Assembly: GCA_016879935.1 (NCBI GenBank)
Contig: JAACJQ010000018.1
Location: forward strand, 1-36,924
Length of the DNA stretch: 36,924 nt
DNA from: Archangiaceae bacterium
GTDB lineage: Bacteria > Myxococcota > Myxococcia > Myxococcales > Myxococcaceae
Reading direction: 5' to 3'
In this document: piece by piece, positions 32,505 to 36,924 of the stretch
Numbering within the stretch: position 1 is the first letter of the stretch
Layout of the letters: every line of letters begins with the position of its first letter
The notes under the pieces: generated by a model
The model's input: only the letters and a program-made list of their open reading frames with translations
The model's database searches: none
Told to the model about the DNA's origin: nothing
Program-made: the position numbers and the translations under genes

Positions 32505-32649
32505 CAGCGGCGGTCACACTGACAGCAACTGTCACAACTGCGGGTGTCGCGTGGGGCCCTCGCGCTCTGTGAGCGTCGGCTGGCACGGCGTTGGCTCTGA
32601 GCACCGCGTTCGCTGACGAACCTCCACCCGCCGACTGTGAGACAGTTCC
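32339..32649. promoter_or_regulatory. Roughly 310-bp region upstream of the M19-like lipoprotein gene, with inverted repeats
   Basis: Apart from the small candidate ORF, this region carries clustered palindromes: GTGAC/GTCAC arms at 32501-32505 and 32513-32517, a perfect TGACAG-CAA-CTGTCA at 32520-32534, and ACTGT-GAG-ACAGT at 32634-32646 directly before the lipoprotein start at 32650. TGACAGC occurs twice, at 32502 and 32520, 18 bp apart. These would suit operator sites. No confident -35/-10 was found. Confidence 0.35.
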
Positions 32650-35600
32650 ATGATGGGGAACCTCCGCCTTTCCGTGCTCGCGACGCTGGTCGCGCTGTCC
32701 TCGGCTTGTCCGCTCCCGTCGGGGCCTGATGGCGGGGCTCCACCAGATGCCTCGAGCCCGCTGGACGATTCGGGCACTCCGGAGCTCGACGGAGGCAGAC
32801 CAGACGCAGGGGCTCGAGACGCCGGCCCGCGCAACATTCCCGATTGGTGCCTCGCGTACGCCGAGCCCGTGCGGCTGCCTGATGGTGGGCTCTCGCGCGA
32901 CGGCGGCCCGTGGACGCGCTTCGATGGCGGTTCGGGGGTGGGCTCCGATGGCCGCATGGTCGACCTCGGCACGGGCGAAGTGACGCCGTTGATGGGATGC
33001 TTCGAGACGACGGTCGTCGACACCGACTGGCTCGATGCCGGCGCGATTCGCCGGCAGGACCCGAAGGACTACCGCGGCTGCGCGAGCGACCAGCAGGGCT
33101 GCCCACCGGCCGGAACACCTCCGCAGGATCAGTGGTTCTTCACGCCCGACGCCACCGTGCCGTTCGTGCCATTCGACGAGCCGACGCCGACCCAGCCCAC
33201 GCCGAACATGCCGTGCACCGCTGGCCTCGCGTGGAGCTTCGAGTCAGGGCGCTACACCCCGTGGACGGGCACGCTACTCACCGCGACGAACGACACCGCG
33301 GTCTACGGCAACAACGTCTCGATCGATCGCATCATGCCCCCCGGGTACCAGCGTGACGGCGGCCCGGGCACGCACGTGGGCGGCGACTATTGGGAGTTCT
33401 CGCGCGACATCAACTACCGCGGCCGCTACTGGGCGGGCACCTCTGACCTCCGCAGCAGCTGGCGCGTACGCCCCGGTGCGCGGCTCAGCGAGACGCTCGG
33501 CCTGACGCTCGAGTCGCCGCCGTTCGTCATCGCGACGCCGTACCTGAGCTTCCTCATCGGAGGGCAGCGCCGCACCACCCAGCGCGTCGAGCTTGTCGTC
33601 GTCGGCAACCCGAACACCGTGGGGCTGCTCCAGTCGATGTACCGCGGGCTCGAGGTCGAAGAGTCGGCGCCGGGCGGCACGTTCTCGCGAGAGCCGCGGC
33701 CGCAGCACATCGTCGTGCGTGCCAGCACCTCACTGCAAGACGACGAGTACATGCGCCGCCGCGTGTTCTGGAACGTGGAGGATCTGCAGAATCAGACCGC
33801 CTACTTCCGCGTCGTCGACACCGCAGGCGAAGCGGCGCACGTGAACGTCGACGACTTCCGCTGTGAAGCGGCCGCCCCTGGCGTCACCTGGTTGCCGTTG
33901 CCCGACGGCGGCATGTCGAAGCCCACCATCGGTCAGCTCGTGAAAGAGCCTCCGCTCTGGGGCGTCACCGACACGCACACGCACGTGGCTGCCAACCTCA
34001 CGCTGGGCGGTCACTACATCTGGGGCGACGCGGCTGATCCCCTCGAGAACGTCTACGACTGCAACCGACCCCTGCCCGCGATTCGGGAGCGCAGCGGCAC
34101 CGTCGTTCGCCCTGCCATCGCCCGGCCCAACACGCAGGCGCAGTGCTTCGTCTCGGCGGGAGTGATCGCGCTCGTCACCAGCACGGCCGCGGGCGTCTGT
34201 GCGATCTCGGCTGCGCACCTCGGCGCGATTCCCTTCATCGGCCCCGCCATCGCCGCCATCACGCTCACGGCCTGTACCGTCGCGCTGGCCACGGCCGCGA
34301 CCGCGTTGACGGCCATTCCATCGCTCACGTCGGTCACGCTGCACGGCGCGGCGATGCCCACCTCGGGCGGGTTGCGTGCGGGCCCGTTGATCCGCTTCCT
34401 CATCGGGCTGTTCGACCGCGAGCTCGTGCGCTCGACCATCATTCACGGAATGATCGAGCTGCAGGACTGGGACACCGTCGACGGCTTCCACTCCGGGCTC
34501 GGCGCCTCGTACCTGCATCAGCGCTACCACTGGACGATGATTCAACGCGCCTGGCAGGGCGGGTTGCGCCTCATGGTGATCGACGCGTTGCACAGCCGCG
34601 CGCTCCAGTACGTGCTCGACGGGCGTGACGACCAGAACGACTGGGACGCGTTTCGTCTCACGGCCGACGCCGTCGAGCGCCTCACCGCGTCGCCGACACA
34701 CCCCCGCTTCGCTCAAGGGCCGCTCTTCGGCATCGCCGAGATCGCACGCACCCCGGGGCAGGCTCGCGACATCGTTCGGCGCAACAAGCTCGCGCTGATT
34801 CTCGGCACCGAGACGCAGGAGCTGGGCAAGCTGCGTTCGGCGACCGACTCCGTCGAGCAGCAGGTGCGCGACCTCTACGCGATGGGCTACCGGAAGATCA
34901 CGCCGATTCACGGCATCGACAACCCGCTCGGCGGCACCGGCTACTTCAACGACGTCTACAACTCGGCCGCCATCTTCGCGAACCTGAGCAAAGACGAGCG
35001 CAACACGGCCGACGGCGTGTGGGGCCCGGGCATCGAGGTGTCGGTCACGTTGCCCTCCGACCTGCCGGCGCCCCTCGGCAACATGACGCTGATGACGTCG
35101 AGCGATCTCGTGCAGACGCTCAAGCCCGTCACGCCGTGTTTCGGGCCCACCTGCTCGTGGAACCTGCGCGCCGGAGGCTGGTTCTCGGTGCGTCACCCGT
35201 CGACGGCGCCGGCCGACTTCATCGGAGAGCTCGACGCCATCACCTATCGCGCGGGGCTCGAGGGCTCGGGCAAGGGCCGCACGGTCACCGAGCACGACCC
35301 CATCGCGAACCCCGACTTCAAGTTCGCCAGCCGGGTCAGCAACCTGAACTGGCTGCTCGGCAACGGGCCTGGCGGCATGGTGCTGGGCGATCGCCGCTGC
35401 TCGCTCGACGGCATGTTCATGCCGCTGGTGGGTGAGCTCGAGCCGATGGTGGCGACGCAGTACCAGTCGACCGCGCGGCAGATGAACGATCGCGGGCTGT
35501 CGGCCGAGGGGCGGGCGTTCGTCGGCGAGATGATGCGCTGGGGCATGATCGTCGACAGCGACCACCTCGGGCAGGCGAGCCGCGTCGACCTGCACCAGGA

Positions 35601-36690
35601 GCTCGCGTCGTTCCGTGCCGACGCCGGCACCTTCGAGACGCAGGAGTACCCGGTGCTCGGCATTCACACCGACGTGCGCCGCTACCAGAAACACACCGCG
35701 TACCCGCTCGACCCGCTCACCGGCGGCAGCACGAGCTTCTCGTACGCGTCGGTGTACGGCTTCAGCAGCGAGGTCGACAAGACGCGCGCCGAGATCGGTC
35801 ACATCGCGGCGAACGGTGGCGTCGTGTCTCCGGGCGTCAACGGTGGCTTCATTCAAGACCCGGACAACCTCGTGGGCGATCAGGTGCGGAACAACTGCGA
35901 CTACTCGTCGAAGTCGTACGCCATCAAATACCTGCAGATGATTCGCCTCACGGGCGGGCGGGGCGTGACGCCGTCGACCGACAACAACAGCCCGTCGCCG
36001 AAGGTCGTCAGTCGTTTCGGCAACGACACGGCGTGCTTCACCGGTGACTCGCCCGAGCGCATCGCGGGGCTCAAGGGCAGCGACGAGCTGCCCGAGACCG
36101 GCATGTGGCCGCGCGACTTCCACCCGAGCGTCGCCGCGCGCTGCCGCTTCAACTCGGTCGGAGGCCGCACCGTCGGAGGCGTTCGGTACCCGTTCGATCC
36201 GACGTGCCCGGGCGCGACGAACGTGCGCACCCAGTTCCTCGAGTTCAACGCCATCGAGTACGAGGACTACGCGACCCGCAGCGCCGCCGGCAGTCCGGTC
36301 GCGGGGAGACCCGAGCTGCGCACCATCGTGGCCCAGAGCACCACCGAGTTCCGCGACGACCGCGCGCTGGCGAGCCTCGGCGTGCCGCAGCACGTGGCCT
36401 TCGGTGGTGGTGGCGCGCTCTCGCAGCTTCGGCCGATGAAGAAGTTCCGCACCGGCGTCTACCCGTCGCCGCAGAACCGCGGCTGGGACTTCAACATCGA
36501 CGGCCTCGCCAACGAGGGCCTGCTGCCCGACACCTGGCAGGACTTGCGCAACGTCGGCGTCACGTGGGAGCAGCTGGGGCCCATGTTCAACTCGGCGAAC
36601 GACTTCATCGAGATGTGGGATCGCGCGTGCAGGCTCTCGGCGCAGTGGCACCGTGGGCGTGGCGCCATGCCTTTGGCGGAGTGCAACTGA
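32650..36690 (+). CDS. Giant lipoprotein with divergent M19 membrane-dipeptidase-like domain
   Basis: This 1346-residue protein starts with a lipoprotein signal (LVALSSAC, Cys20) and a DGG/DAG-rich linker (25-60). Residues about 190-405 form a beta-sandwich-like region. The C-terminal ~900 residues have the M19 dipeptidase motif order: DTHTH (441-445, where family members have HxD), GTETQE (Glu721), ITPIHGIDNPLGG (His754), MIVDSDHLGQ (His972), PVLGIHTD (His1006), HIAANGGVVSPGVNGGF and GVTPSTDNN (Asp1111). A helical VGVTWEQLGPMFNSANDF near the end matches the family's closing motif. A hydrophobic Ala/Ile/Gly-rich block (about 499-560) and several Cys-bearing loops are insertions. M19 enzymes are about 350-420 residues, so this one is much enlarged. 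Peptide hydrolysis at the cell surface is an inference. Confidence 0.75.
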   Translation: MMGNLRLSVLATLVALSSACPLPSGPDGGAPPDASSPLDDSGTPELDGGRPDAGARDAGPRNIPDWCLAYAEPVRLPDGGLSRDGGPWTRFDGGSGVGSDGRMVDLGTGEVTPLMGCFETTVVDTDWLDAGAIRRQDPKDYRGCASDQQGCPPAGTPPQDQWFFTPDATVPFVPFDEPTPTQPTPNMPCTAGLAWSFESGRYTPWTGTLLTATNDTAVYGNNVSIDRIMPPGYQRDGGPGTHVGGDYWEFSRDINYRGRYWAGTSDLRSSWRVRPGARLSETLGLTLESPPFVIATPYLSFLIGGQRRTTQRVELVVVGNPNTVGLLQSMYRGLEVEESAPGGTFSREPRPQHIVVRASTSLQDDEYMRRRVFWNVEDLQNQTAYFRVVDTAGEAAHVNVDDFRCEAAAPGVTWLPLPDGGMSKPTIGQLVKEPPLWGVTDTHTHVAANLTLGGHYIWGDAADPLENVYDCNRPLPAIRERSGTVVRPAIARPNTQAQCFVSAGVIALVTSTAAGVCAISAAHLGAIPFIGPAIAAITLTACTVALATAATALTAIPSLTSVTLHGAAMPTSGGLRAGPLIRFLIGLFDRELVRSTIIHGMIELQDWDTVDGFHSGLGASYLHQRYHWTMIQRAWQGGLRLMVIDALHSRALQYVLDGRDDQNDWDAFRLTADAVERLTASPTHPRFAQGPLFGIAEIARTPGQARDIVRRNKLALILGTETQELGKLRSATDSVEQQVRDLYAMGYRKITPIHGIDNPLGGTGYFNDVYNSAAIFANLSKDERNTADGVWGPGIEVSVTLPSDLPAPLGNMTLMTSSDLVQTLKPVTPCFGPTCSWNLRAGGWFSVRHPSTAPADFIGELDAITYRAGLEGSGKGRTVTEHDPIANPDFKFASRVSNLNWLLGNGPGGMVLGDRRCSLDGMFMPLVGELEPMVATQYQSTARQMNDRGLSAEGRAFVGEMMRWGMIVDSDHLGQASRVDLHQELASFRADAGTFETQEYPVLGIHTDVRRYQKHTAYPLDPLTGGSTSFSYASVYGFSSEVDKTRAEIGHIAANGGVVSPGVNGGFIQDPDNLVGDQVRNNCDYSSKSYAIKYLQMIRLTGGRGVTPSTDNNSPSPKVVSRFGNDTACFTGDSPERIAGLKGSDELPETGMWPRDFHPSVAARCRFNSVGGRTVGGVRYPFDPTCPGATNVRTQFLEFNAIEYEDYATRSAAGSPVAGRPELRTIVAQSTTEFRDDRALASLGVPQHVAFGGGGALSQLRPMKKFRTGVYPSPQNRGWDFNIDGLANEGLLPDTWQDLRNVGVTWEQLGPMFNSANDFIEMWDRACRLSAQWHRGRGAMPLAECN

Positions 36691-36924
36691 TGACGACCTT
36701 GCTCGTGTTGATGATGTCGACGGTGATGACGGCGAAGCCCGTCGAGCCCTTCGAGGGCGTGCTCGAGTTCAAGATCGTGCTCCAGGGCGGAGACGGCTCG
36801 CTGACGACGCAGGTCTCGCCCATCGGCGTGCACTCGTCGGGGCGCGTGAAGTACCTGAACGAGGTCACCGAGACGACGGTGGTGGTGCGCGCGAAAGATC
36901 CCGACGCGGCGTGGTTCTGGCAGC
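36690..36924 (+). CDS. Exported protein, 5' part only (runs off the window)
   Basis: An ATG at 36690 overlaps the stop of the M19-like gene by one base (TGATG arrangement), so the two are translationally coupled. The visible 78 codons begin with a short signal peptide (TLLVLMMSTVMTA, cleavage likely before KPVEPF). The mature start FEGVLEFKIVLQGGDG and VHSSGRVKYLN suggest beta structure, similar in style to small periplasmic DUF4412-like proteins, but this is not enough for a family call. Confidence 0.7.
   Translation, partial: MTTLLVLMMSTVMTAKPVEPFEGVLEFKIVLQGGDGSLTTQVSPIGVHSSGRVKYLNEVTETTVVVRAKDPDAAWFWQ

Noticed and set aside
33730-36651. 973-codon open frame on the - strand opposite the M19-like lipoprotein gene
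   Set aside because: Composition is Arg/Ala/Val/Glu-rich shadow sequence. The + frame has a signal peptide, ordered motifs and coding-type third positions.

Overview
The window looks like chromosomal DNA from a high-GC delta-type bacterium, most likely a myxobacterium (Myxococcota, Cystobacterineae-like). The reasons are very strong G/C third-position bias with long antisense shadow frames, a lipoprotein with an Asp/Ala/Gly-rich 'DGG/DAG' linker after its lipobox, a PilZ protein carrying extra N-terminal domains, a bacterial calpain-like protease, and many conserved-but-unnamed proteins. I saw no tRNA, rRNA, CRISPR array, transposase or phage gene, so this is ordinary core and lineage-specific chromosome.

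Layout. 1-6.2 kb: tatA (-), a glycerophosphodiester phosphodiesterase (+), an exported probable outer-membrane protein (-), a very large S41/PDZ processing protease (-) and an EI24/CysZ-type membrane protein (-). 6.2-13.1 kb: glutamate-cysteine ligase (+); a calpain-like protease followed by a small OB/TIMP-like protein (-); then a tight + operon of a cNMP-binding protein, riboflavin synthase and an ETF-lysine-methyltransferase-like protein, with an amidohydrolase just after it. 13.1-17.4 kb: an ECF sigma factor with an overlapping membrane partner (-), TfoX-N protein, cystathionine beta-synthase-like enzyme with CBS domains, an unknown protein and ptsN (all -). 17.6-19.5 kb: a GH3 beta-N-acetylhexosaminidase lipoprotein (+).

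19.5-26.5 kb is the conserved lpt-rpoN-hpf neighbourhood on the minus strand: membrane protein, two-repeat protein, amidoligase-like enzyme, lptB, rpoN, a lone receiver protein, a PilZ protein and long-form hpf. ptsN, which usually follows hpf, lies beyond the nagZ gene, and an LptA-type protein with two OstA domains lies at 30.2-31.0 kb. The ancestral lptA-lptB-rpoN-hpf-ptsN order is therefore visible but interrupted by lineage-specific genes.

26.5-36.9 kb: SAM methyltransferase (-), GT39-type glycosyltransferase with a translationally coupled Cys-rich exported protein (+), two-domain LptA (-), two coupled unknown proteins (-), a 1346-residue lipoprotein with a divergent M19 dipeptidase-like catalytic domain and a long hydrophobic insertion (+), and the start of another exported protein running off the end.

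Most notable: the amidoligase-like gene overlapping lptB together with its two upstream partners; the calpain/OB-protein pair; the tandem-domain LptA; the M19-like lipoprotein with an internal hydrophobic block; and a possible frameshifted small exported gene with palindromes between 32.3 and 32.65 kb.
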